From contig NC_087377.1 in the NCBI RefSeq assembly GCF_963675165.1, positions 10,030,632 through 10,094,631 on the forward strand: a DNA stretch of 64,000 bases, in the 5' to 3' direction. Origin of the DNA: Halichondria panicea. Its lineage: Eukaryota > Porifera > Demospongiae > Suberitida > Halichondriidae. The notes below the pieces were generated by a model. It was not told the DNA's origin. It ran no database searches and saw only the letters and a list, made by a program, of their open reading frames with translations. Each line of letters opens with the position of its first letter. Within the stretch, counting starts at the first letter, position 1. Made by a program: the position numbers and the translations under genes. This document shows positions 54,126 to 64,000 of this stretch, one piece after another.

Positions 54126-54845
54126 TACCCTCGCGAAAATAAGCCCATCTTGAATAAACGCCCATCCCCTCTTTTGCTTTGAAGTTTTTACACAGGGTAT
54201 TTTCACTCGATTATAAGCCCACCCAGAATAAGAAGTTGAGCATGCGCAGTAGCTGAATGCCACATGTTCACTATTAATTTTAGTGAAGAAAGGAAGTTTT
54301 AGGTAGTAGCTAGTAAGACTATACTCCTTGCTGGACCAAGATCAGACATTATACTGTATGGATCTGTTTGCCCCTGATATACAGGGAACAAGTAGTCCTA
54401 TATGCTGAGAAAGGAAAACGCAAAGTCCAAGAAAGTTATCACACAGGCTAATTTTGCAGGTTACCTTGCCTTGGTTTTCTGAAACAAAGTACCTGATAGC
54501 TGCTCTGTAGGAGTATGACCTACCATCCTTCGAGAAGTTTCTGCTACATCTAACATCAACAAGCAACGAATAGAGTCAGAGTCCACTTTTTCATGTTCAT
54601 TCTCTTGTCATGCTTTAATCATACTCATGCATTAGTTTATAACATTGTTGTTGTCAATAAAATGTTCATACTATGTGTTAAAATGAAAATACATAAAGAA
54701 TTGGCATAGCAAAGTGTAAACCTCGATTTGAGGCCGCGGGTGGGCGTATATTCGAATGAAAATTCGCCGTTCGCGATTAAACGCCCAGTTCCCTAATAAG
54801 CCTAGACTTCTTGCAGAAAAGGGTGGGCGTATTTTCGCGAGGGTA
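54126..54845. mobile_element. 720-bp TIR element in an RD2 intron
   Basis: The ends TACCCTCGCGAAAATAAGCCCA and, inverted, TGGGCGTATTTTCGCGAGGGTA match at 21 of 22 positions. Internal motifs repeat the theme (AAACGCCCA, GGGCGTATATTCG). A 74-codon leftward frame inside has no family I recognise. Confidence 0.7.
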
Positions 54846-55270
54846 CATTATTAATGCATGAACATAATTATTCAGAAGTACAAGCACAGTGAAATCTGTC
54901 TACAGTGTTCAGCCCATGAAAGCAGTTCACCCTATAACATGAAACCAGAAGTTATCTATTTGGCACGTACGGTTTACACCTGTGTTAGTTTAATAGTAGG
55001 CCAACTCTCTTTACTACAACACAATTAATGCATGGTCAGTCACTCACGAAATCTCTGACTTCTGGAGACTCTCTGAGACACCTCGCTCCTGACAGCCACG
55101 GATATTAAGAAGAACTTGTTATGGAGCAGAGGAGTGATGCTAGAGTTGAGGGTGACATTGATCAGAGTCAGGGGTGCCACATCGGAGGCCGAGACGATCA
55201 GTCTTGGGTGGCCGTTCACATTGATAGTGTAGTCTAACACGGGGAAGTTCATGCTGCACGAGTTCACCGT

Positions 55271-55302
55271 CTGTGTGTGTGTGTGTGTGTGGGTGGGTGG
55301 GT
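55271..55302 (-). repeat. (CA)n tract (sense strand) abutting the RD2 exon 5 acceptor
   Basis: Short counterpart of 42054-42188: CA on the RD2 sense strand, ending in CAG|ACGGTG. Confidence 0.8.
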
Positions 55303-55760
55303 AAGGGGGCGTACATGTATGTATAATCTAGTGTAATTACAAGCTCCAAACGGACACACACGTATAAAATCTAATGTTATGTCTAAGCAATCAGAGCACT
55401 AATTACCAGCACTTAACAAGGAAAAGTGCTGGAAATGACTTAACGAGGTGACAACTAGCAAAGCATTGCATACCCCATGTACCAGTACAAAATAGTGACT
55501 TCCATGTACAAAGGTGTAATATATAGCATTAGGGCAACTATAGGATAAAAAAGGCTAGATCCCAAGCAAACAATTAATTTTGTGTACACAAACAACACAT
55601 TGCCATACTTCTTATCACCTGCTTCCGGTTTAAGATCATTATTATTATTTTACTATTTTGAGCCCAGTAGCGTACCCGGAATTGCATTGTGAACGAAGTC
55701 GATTCCTAGATTCAGAAACATGAGACGGAGGGTGGCATCAATGTCTGGTGTGTTAGCAGC

Positions 55761-56053
<293 letters not shown>

Positions 56054-59000
56054 ACTAGATAAATGAAAGAAACCTCAAATGAAGGAAGTTATATACTTAA
56101 AGGTCACGACTTGAAACACATAGATTTCAAGAGGTTGCCTAGGTACTTACATATACGCAATATTCCCACACACACCCTCTTTTTACATAATGGTGCACGT
56201 TGTTTCTCGGTAAACAAGTGTGCATGTTTGTTCAACCAGCGTTATTTCAAGTACAACAATTGCAGTATGGCTATAATTATAAGCCTACTAATCAAGCAAG
56301 CACGTTTATATGGATAGCCTCTAACAGAAGAGCTAGTGCCACACATACCAAAGTTTACACCGAATTTTTCGATCTCTTGACACAAACAGCTATAGGGAGG
56401 TGTTTGGCTAGTTGATCTCATAATGTATGTGACTCCCCTAGGAATTGAACTGACTATACTGGCACACCACATTGGGCATATGGAATGAAAACAACAATTC
56501 AATGTAAGAACAAGAAAACCTGTCTACAGTGCACAGCAGTCACTATTTTGGCTGACCATCAATAAAAGAGGTGGCAGGTTGAAACACGGTGCTATGGACA
56601 GTTTGAGAATCTGGCTGCATGTAGTCAGACTGAGAGCTAGGGTGACCTCTTTACAGGGACCATGGTTATAGAGACAGTTGTCCCAACAACACAACAACAG
56701 CATGCAGGCACCAACCACCAACCCCAACCCTAACCCAACTGACTACTCTAACACTGACCCTGCATGGACCCCACCAAAATGTCCCTGTCTTGAATTAGCT
56801 ATTGTGTGAGAGCACATCCAACGACACAGCTACTGCACAAAAATAGCCATGCATGTATGTATGGTATTAGCAACTTACAGACAGGCACTGTTTCATTGTA
56901 GATGGCGGGACTCCCCACACCAGCATCATTATCAGCTGTCACCAAGAATTGGAAACGCTGACAAGGCATTCCAAGCAGGGACTCCTCGAGAAAGTGAATA
57001 GAGAAGCTGGTTGTTGTCATGGCGCTATCTAGATACATCACGTTGCCACTGTCAGTTACGTTGAATATAGAGAGAGTGTAGTTGGTGCTGACCAGTGGGG
57101 GGGGGGCGTTGCTGGGTCGATCCCATACTAGCGTCAGGCCCATTGCCGTGGAGACTAGGTTAAGATTTCCAGGGGGGTCTGGGCGATCTGAAGAGGGTAG
57201 AAAAAATAATGATGTAACTTATTCAACATTTTTTGGAGGATGTAACATTTAGGTGTTGAGTAGATTGCAGTGAGGAGGTGTATCCATAATACAACATAAA
57301 GAACTTAGTTGTCCCTGCAATGCACTGCATGCCCACGTACAATAATATCTCAATCGGAGGGAATGACATAACATTTTAATTTTGCCCCTGCAATGTGCAC
57401 TGCCACTGGCTAAGTATTGCCAGATGGCCTCAAGGTGTGCACTAGTGATTAGATCATTGACAATGAAAACCACAGGGTTGCACAACAACATGTGTAAAGG
57501 CAAGCCAAGGCTAGCCTCGATCCCAGGCCTTACTTTTTCTTGCTGTTGTCACTGTTCATCCATAAAAGACATAGTGCTAGTGAGGCAACAAAGAAAGAAA
57601 TGGGCGTACAGTTAAGAAAAAGTAAGGCCTGGTTTGGGAAATCGCGTGATCCACAAGGATTTTTATGAACGTGGGCGATATGTAGCCCACAATCGTGACG
57701 TAAGGTATTCTCCCACGCATTCAGAGTTAATAAGACTGTACTGAGACAACCACCAAGCTGTGCTGCAAGTCAGATCAGAGAACCAGCGTGGCCAGCTCTG
57801 GTGGCAGTAGCTACCTGCTATATATGATAATGATGACTAACTTAAGCTATTCTTGATCTATACTAGCATGTAGAAAGACACAAGAAAAGGTAATAGTCTG
57901 ATAGAATCTGAACACACAATCTAGACTAGTAGATCATCTAGCTAAGCCTAAGGTATAGCTAGCTATAGTGCTTGCAAACTTCCAGTTCCAAGTCCATGTC
58001 CAGCTTGCTGCAGGTAAAGTTTTATTAGTCATAGATATCTGCGTGGGCAGTCCAACATCTCTAGCTCAGCATGCCCACGCTCATTTTCACCCTTCTACCA
58101 CCCTTCTACCCTCACGCGACTTCCCGATACAGGCTCTCCTTTTTCCTAACTCTACGTCTATTTCTTTCTTTATTCCTCCAATTAATACCGTATTTTATCT
58201 CATTGAACGATTAAGACAGTATTTTATCTTATTGAACGATTGTGATAAAGAACAGAAAAAGGAGAGCCTGTGTAGAGGCTAAGCCAAGGCATGCACAGTG
58301 GATTGCAGTGCACTTGCAACAGAGATTTGCCAAACAGCAAAACCACAATCAGATAAATTATTATGAATATCATTATCAGTTTTCTGGAGTTTACTTGAAC
58401 TTTTCCAAGAGTACTGTACTACTTTATTACAGGTAGAAAGCATAGAGCCAACTGAAGTAACCAATTTTCAGCAGACACTCATTGAACCTCTCTAGGCATG
58501 CCCCCTCCCCCCCAAAGAACGTAATTTACATGCATGACATTTGTACACTGTATAGTCAGTCAAGCATTCTTGAAATGTATTTCATGCATTTCTAGTCTAC
58601 TTAAGCTTTTCAAGAGTGCTATCATAAAGTATCCATTCTGTAGGTATCTATGAGTGAGACTAATAGGAGTGCCCTGAGAATATCTATATAATCGCATGGA
58701 GGTGTATGACTGAGCACCTTTTTAGGATTTACTCCCCTGGGCCCAGCTTGTAGATTCAATTTGCTCATACCTGTATATGTTTAGGAATAAGCAGATGTTC
58801 AATGAGATTCTGCTAATTGTAATAAAAATGCAAGCTGAGCTTAGAATTACTATTGGTAATGAAATTCATATCTGGTGGTTTTGCTGTTTGGCAATTTTCT
58901 GTTGCAAGTGCACAGCAATCCACTGTACGCATACACTAGCATGCAACAGTTGTATAACCCATGTACGCTACATTGATTGTACAAGCTAATAACAAGGTAA

Positions 59001-59659
59001 GGATTATTGTGACTCACTGTAAGTGGTTATGGAGACAGTTCGAGTGACCTCCCCTCGGTTGAGATCCCTGAAGCCCGTGCACTGACATTTGAGAATGTTC
59101 GAAGAGGCCTCTCCCAATCTCGTGTTCCTACTCTCGGCGGTGATTATCAGTCGCGTCGTATTAGTGGAGAGAATCTCGATAAATATTCCAGTGTCGGTGA
59201 AATCTAGGAATATGGAGTCAGTAGGGTTGATGAGTTGATGAGCTGGAAGGAGTTGATAATCCATGCTGGTTGGTTGCCGGGGGTAACGGAACAGTCGTAC
59301 GATATGTTATCTGAAAACGTGACGGGTTTTGTGAAGTTAGTCTGTGGTGATACCACCGCATTGATGGATTCTGCCCCTAGATAGAACGACAAGTATAATA
59401 AAATATTCACAAATTTAAGCTTTGATGTATACGCAACCATGGTTAAGGTTGGGTGCAATCCCAATCATGCTATTAAATGGACCTTGTCACAACTTAACTA
59501 GTTACTCTACTAAAAGGCTATAGCTAGCTACATGCAATTACAATACTGTTTCAAACTTCCCAGCCACTGTAGATCTATTCATATCATCTCAAGCAGTTGA
59601 CACTCACTTGCAATTCCTGCATGTAGAATCAGGAGGGAAAGTATCAGATGATACTTCAT

Positions 59660-59902
59660 TGTACTTACAGAGGAGCGTAAGATCTAGATACAGTCGGTCA
59701 CGTCTGGTTCAGCGCAGCATGACCGATCAGTACAGTGGTGCATGCTGCTGTCTCTCAGCAATAAAAGTGCTCAATAAGCATATAAAAAATCTTGCAGACT
59801 TTTGGGGGCGTACCTTGATTTGCAGCAATCTTTACAAGAAACCACAAGTTTGCATACAATTGCTCATTATAATCTTAGTAGATCTACCTCACACAGTGAA
59901 AG
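59660..59902. promoter_or_regulatory. Divergent promoter region between RD2 and RE2
   Basis: 243 bp between opposing start codons, with the conserved blocks listed for 45195-45452. RE2 is intact while RD2 is dead, so the region may still be kept for RE2. Confidence 0.55.
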
Positions 59903-61681
59903 ATGTTGCTTTTAAGTGCTATTATGATTTTGCTACTTTCTGGACATTATTTTGCTCAAGGTATGTATTAAGCTTATAGATCTAGCTAGGCTAAAGATCT
60001 TCACTACATGCATTGTATACTGTATAATTTTATAGAGATAATAAATATGTAATGCTATTGTCTCTTGTTGAATATATAAACTATACTGCAGATGAAACCA
60101 ACATCACTCACAATTATTGTTCAAGAATGGGGTTCACACTTTGGAGCAGTTTGACACTAACTTGTAGTCGAATTTGCAGCCAACAAGCAGAAAGCGATCG
60201 CGATCTAGATTTATGGTATATTCTACCAGGAGAAAATTTGCTCCGTCAACTAGATCTCCATAATAACTTTAGTTACATTATTGGTGGGAACCCGCAGAAA
60301 ATAAACGAATTTGAGAACGATGCTGGAGTAATTTTAAGTTTAACCAATAACATTAACAACATCGAGGATGTGTGTAATGCAGGTGAAGTAATTGAGTATT
60401 CACTCACCATAGAGAACACAGGGAGAAGTATTGATGGGCTTACGGTTACTTGTGGATCTAGAAAAATTGAGAATGATAACACCACTGACCAGATGGCTTC
60501 AAACTCAACCGTGTTATACCTAAGTAAGACAAAGTCTACTTTTTATATAATCCAATTATTATGAATTGTTCTTTGCATGCACGCAGAAAGTCAAATTACA
60601 ACATCCACAATCTCTAAAATAACGGTGTCTCCTGGTAGCAGTACCACAATCAACTGTACCCGTCAACGCTTTCCTGATAGAGAGGTCTCTATACGTAATC
60701 GATGGAGACTTCAACGAGGTGAAGACATAATCATCATTGAAGAAGAAGCAGTCAATCCGAAAGTAAATGGATTTCTTAATGAAACTGGCATAACTTTGGA
60801 ATTGACGAATTCTGACATATGTACATATAATGGATTTGTGAACTACACTCTTACTATTGGAAACATTAACCGAAAAGTTGCCGGGATGTTAATAACATGT
60901 GGAGCTATAGACAAAATAACCAAAATAAATAGTTCAACCAACATCGATGATGTATGGTATGCTGACCACTCAATGGAACTAGTTTTACGTGAGTTAATGC
61001 TTAATAATTATCACTGTACAATAAATCATTACAATTTAAAAACATAGAGAATCCAGTTTCAACAACTTCACAATTTGAGACGAGTGTTGCTAATGGTGGC
61101 AACTTCACCTTTAATTGCACTCGTTCATGTGGTCTACACATTGTCGATATGTGGAGTCTCGAACTTCAAGACAGGGAACCCTTTCTTATCAGGGGCAAAG
61201 ATCAGCAAGAAATATTTGAAAATGAAACTGGTGTGACATTGAAATTGACGAATACAGATTGCGACGATGATGTTGTTGAGTATTCCTTAAGCATTTGGAA
61301 AATTACAAGAAACATGGAAGGTCTCATAGTTAGGTGTGGAACTTTCTACAATGACTCACGAGACGTGTGGTATGCTCCACATTTTATAAGACTGAAAATA
61401 GGTATGTTTCTTCAAAGAATTCAGCAAAAATATAACAAAATGATTTACCCATAGATAACACGACTGAGTTTGAAGCTGCCATATTAGCCACAATGGCACA
61501 GCTGGAGAATTTCAAAACGACCATTGGAGGTACACTCGGAACAATTTTGCCAGCACTTTTAGCTGCTATCGTTGTAACTTTACTGATCATCATCAGATAC
61601 CAATATAAACTTATTAAGGATCTAGGAAAAGTTTCTGCAGCTTCTGTCGTATCTAACCGTAGTAGTACTGATCCAGATTAA
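59903..61681 (+). CDS. RE2: intact three-Ig membrane receptor
   Basis: Five exons join to 490 residues: 59903-59960 (signal LLLSAIMILLLSGHYFAQ), 60092-60523 (Ig1, LTLTCSR...LTVTCGS), 60587-60988 (Ig2, TINCTRQ...LITCGA), 61048-61401 (Ig3, FTFNCTRSCG...LIVRCGT), 61455-61681 (stalk, TM, tail). All internal joins are phase 1. Each Ig ends with a W-Y-A-x-H or N-S-T-V-L-Y-L type strand, showing internal duplication. The stalk NTTEFEAAILATMAQLENFK matches the RE1 stalk unit but has no cysteine. TM about TILPALLAAIVVTLLIIIR, then a tail of about 33 residues with YQYKLIKDLG and a Ser-rich end but no strict ITIM. Probably a surface recognition protein with weak or partner-dependent signalling. Confidence 0.82.
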
Positions 61682-61803
61682 TGTTTACATGCACACAAAC
61701 TCATATAAAGTGGCTATAATTTATCGTTTTAAACCCACACGTTCTCTCTCAATCTGTCATGGAAACATCATCATGTTTGATTTAATTACAAGCATAATTA
61801 ATG
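61682..61803. other. Short convergent spacer
   Basis: RE2 3' end against methyltransferase copy 2; nothing else seen. Confidence 0.45.
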
Positions 61804-62470
61804 TCAGATAACTATCATGTCACTCACTGATGTAACAACTGTTTTTGCTCTGTTTGTAATAGAAATAGATCTCAGAAACTCCACACACAACTTGGCAACT
61901 TCAGGAGCATAATCCTGTAGCCTTGTGAACACAAGGTGATCCAAAATCAGAGCAGCTTCTTCACTCAAAAATCCCTCGGCAAACTGTTGAGTCAGATCAA
62001 TTGTAGTGGTCTCATGTTCCACTTTGTACTTGATGCCTAGTTTCTTCAGTGCAGCCGTTACTGTCTCCGCTGTGTACAGCTCGTATGTGCGTTGGTGTGA
62101 ATAAAATCTTGTAATGAGATCGTAAAGCGACTGTCGACTGGAGCTAATAATGACCAGCTCCCCTGTGCCAGGCTTCAGTAGCTGCGTGGCACCTGTGAGC
62201 ATTGGATCAAGTGCTGAGGCATGGTAGGTACAGTTGGCCATTAGAATAAAATCGAAAGGTTGCAGGCCATCATTTGTAAGTTCTTCGTAGTTCTAGGTTT
62301 CCTAGTTCTGACGCTTCCTCAGTAACCTCGCATGCTTGCTCGTCAGCAGTGATACTATACTTGTTAGGAGGGCCTTCGACAATTTCTGAAGTATGACTGA
62401 ATCCAGGGAGGCATCTTCACAACCATTGTTAACAAATTTGATACTCAGTCTCTTCTTACCCTTGTTTTTG
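61804..62470 (-). pseudogene. Methyltransferase fragment, histamine N-methyltransferase-like (copy 2)
   Basis: The C-terminal half is open from about 62296 down to 61804 and reads YEELTNDGLQPFDFILMANC, then LLKPGTGELVIIS, SLYDLITRFYSHQRT, YTAETVTAALKKLGIKYKVE and IDLTQQF, ending after LDHLVFTRLQDYAPEVAKL. The upstream half (motif I, NGCEDASLDSVILQ) is in other frames with TAA and TAG stops. Family traits of a class I SAM methyltransferase are clear; the histamine N-methyltransferase assignment is by recalled resemblance. Directly upstream lies an RD3 tail exon, as for copy 1, so the fragment travelled with the RD2/RD3 duplication. RD1 has no such neighbour. Confidence 0.55.
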
Positions 62471-62489
62471 AGCAAGCCCCTTCATTTTT

Positions 62490-64000
62490 TCAATGAAAGG
62501 TAGGTGTTCCTTGATCCGACTTTCTCACTTTCCTCATGAATATCCTCCAACGAACCCTCGCTGAGGGCTTTGAGCAAATCGTCACTATAAAGTGTAGTTT
62601 AGAATACGTCTTTAGTAGAGGGGCTGTGTCTTCTTTACTAGCTGACGGGTCGTGGTTGTTAATCGTGAATGTATCGATTTGTGTGATTTTTAGACCTCGT
62701 ATTTCTTCCAGAAGCTGTTTTTTGTCGACTTTTAGCTTCAAAAAGAGCCTTTCTGGAACCTTAGCTGAATGGCACTTCTAGAGACCTGTATAAAGAATTA
62801 GCACAATAAAAACTGTCTGCACTACATTATGGTAAAGTATCATCAAACTAATACCTGAAAATTGAATTAAACTGGCAAAGTGTCATCGTATTTATAAGCA
62901 TAAATAGGTAACAAACCGTTCTTCCTGACAGTAGAGGCTGCTAGCTGTCTGAACCAGGGGACCCTTCTGTTAAGCTTCGTTTGACCGCTGGTCTTCGAGG
63001 TCACTAAGGGAACGTAGTTGGACGGGTGCGGAGGGCCACCAGCAGTAGCGTCAGCAGGAGGTGTGAAGTGGGTGTGGGAGGACTACTACTAAGGTCACGC
63101 TCAGCACTGACTTGATGGGGAGATGGTAGGTATCTGTGAGTACAGAGACAATGACTGTGATGATTATAGCTTAGTATACTTATTTATGCAATTATCGAGT
63201 CGATCTGTGGAATAGTATGATGCCATTATAGCTGGAAAAGACCGCTATCCGTTTACAGTATCTACGAGTACATAATTAATTTATTTGTAAAGTATTAATG
63301 CAGTAATTTAAAAGTGTACACACAAAATAATTATTATATACCTTCACCGTTTTGTTAGTGAGATCCATCGTGTTGATATCCACTGTGTACGTGATACCGG
63401 GAGTCTCAGCCGTAAGACTTAACTTGCCTTTCTGTATGGAGGAGCATGCAGTTCATAAGAAGTACTGAAACAATGTACATGACACGTATACATAATAACG
63501 TAAGCCTTGAGACCTCCTATGGAAATTAAAATTAATTCAGGATATTATGTTTCTATAATAATTATGCATTGCTAACAACAGGTGTCAGGGAGAACACTCT
63601 CATGCACCTTTAATTTGAACTGTTAAGTTTTGCAACATTAATCATATACTCACCAGGCTTTTGCGATGCATCTTACAATAAATCAGCAAAATCACTGTTA
63701 CCAACACAGCAGCAACTACAGTAGTAAAATGACCACAATAGGGATCACTATAGCAACCATATTGGTCCGAGTTGTCATCACAACAGTATCTATAGGGTGA
63801 AAATACAGAGTGTGTTTAAGTGCACGCAAGGGCTGAGGAGTGGTCAGTACGTACAATGACCTGATTCATAACATAATTATACACCGCAATGGTTTTTGCC
63901 TATTGCGTACATAATCCAACAATCATGACTTGTGTATAAAGATTTGTATAATTAACTCTGTTACAGTAGTGTCTGTGACAAGAAGGTCTAAGGAATACCG
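62490..64000 (-). pseudogene. RD3: tail and TM part of a third RD copy (runs off the right edge)
   Basis: Exons like RD1 tail exons are seen at about 62490-62785 (LEEIRG, TAPLLKTYSKLHF), 62925-63136 (proline/serine-rich), 63340-63430 and about 63660-63795 (TM). The TM exon carries the same extra bases and TAG as RD2, and the last exon the same kind of T gain, so RD2 and RD3 derive from one already damaged gene. The ectodomain lies outside the window. Confidence 0.7.

Overview
The window is intron-rich, AT-rich animal DNA. It has short introns with GT-AG borders, MITE-like terminal-inverted-repeat elements, long (CA)n microsatellites and no bacterial gene organisation. The base texture, small introns and Ig/FN3 receptor genes suggest a non-bilaterian animal, most likely a demosponge; this is an inference. 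I found no gene unrelated to the receptors except two broken methyltransferase fragments. Gene labels (RA, RB1/2, RC1-4, RD1-3, RE1-2, RF) are mine.

Layout. 1-449: first exon of a leftward gene (RA) that leaves the window. 3491-6461 and 6970-9016: an inverted, head-to-head pair (RB1 leftward, RB2 rightward) encoding Ig + FN3 + FN3 + sushi + TM + tyrosine tail, both with frame damage. 9928-36614: four rightward receptors (RC1-RC4) formed by a roughly 14.6-14.9 kb tandem duplication of an RC1-type plus RC2/4-type pair; RC1 and RC4 are intact, RC3 is broken in its Ig exon, and RC2 is a chimera. 37170-45194: intact leftward receptor RD1. 45453-47248 and 47866-49389: rightward Ig receptors RE1 (frameshifted) and RF (intact, nearly tail-less). 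49786-59659: methyltransferase fragment plus decayed leftward RD2. 59903-61681: intact rightward RE2. 61804-64000: a second methyltransferase fragment plus decayed RD3, leaving the window on the right.

Common design. RC and RD proteins share the order signal peptide, Ig, FN3, FN3 (split over two exons), a membrane-proximal four-cysteine domain beginning TTDVQSA that I do not recognise, TM, and a multi-exon tail with a GGPP-rich exon followed by a short strand-turn-strand-helix-like module. Almost all ectodomain exons are phase 1-1, which favours domain swapping. RE and RF are simpler Ig receptors with a short Asn/Thr-rich stalk, TM and little tail. RD and RE genes form divergent pairs over about 250 bp.

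Biology. Tandem and inverted duplication, chimeric tails, ITIM-like tyrosine motifs on some members, near tail-less members and many half-dead copies resemble allorecognition or paired-receptor loci such as the Hydractinia Alr complex. That role is a hypothesis. The most notable single observations are the RC2 tail swap, the shared Cys4 ectodomain and tail module on opposite-strand families, and simple repeats placed on the sense strand directly against many 3' splice sites.
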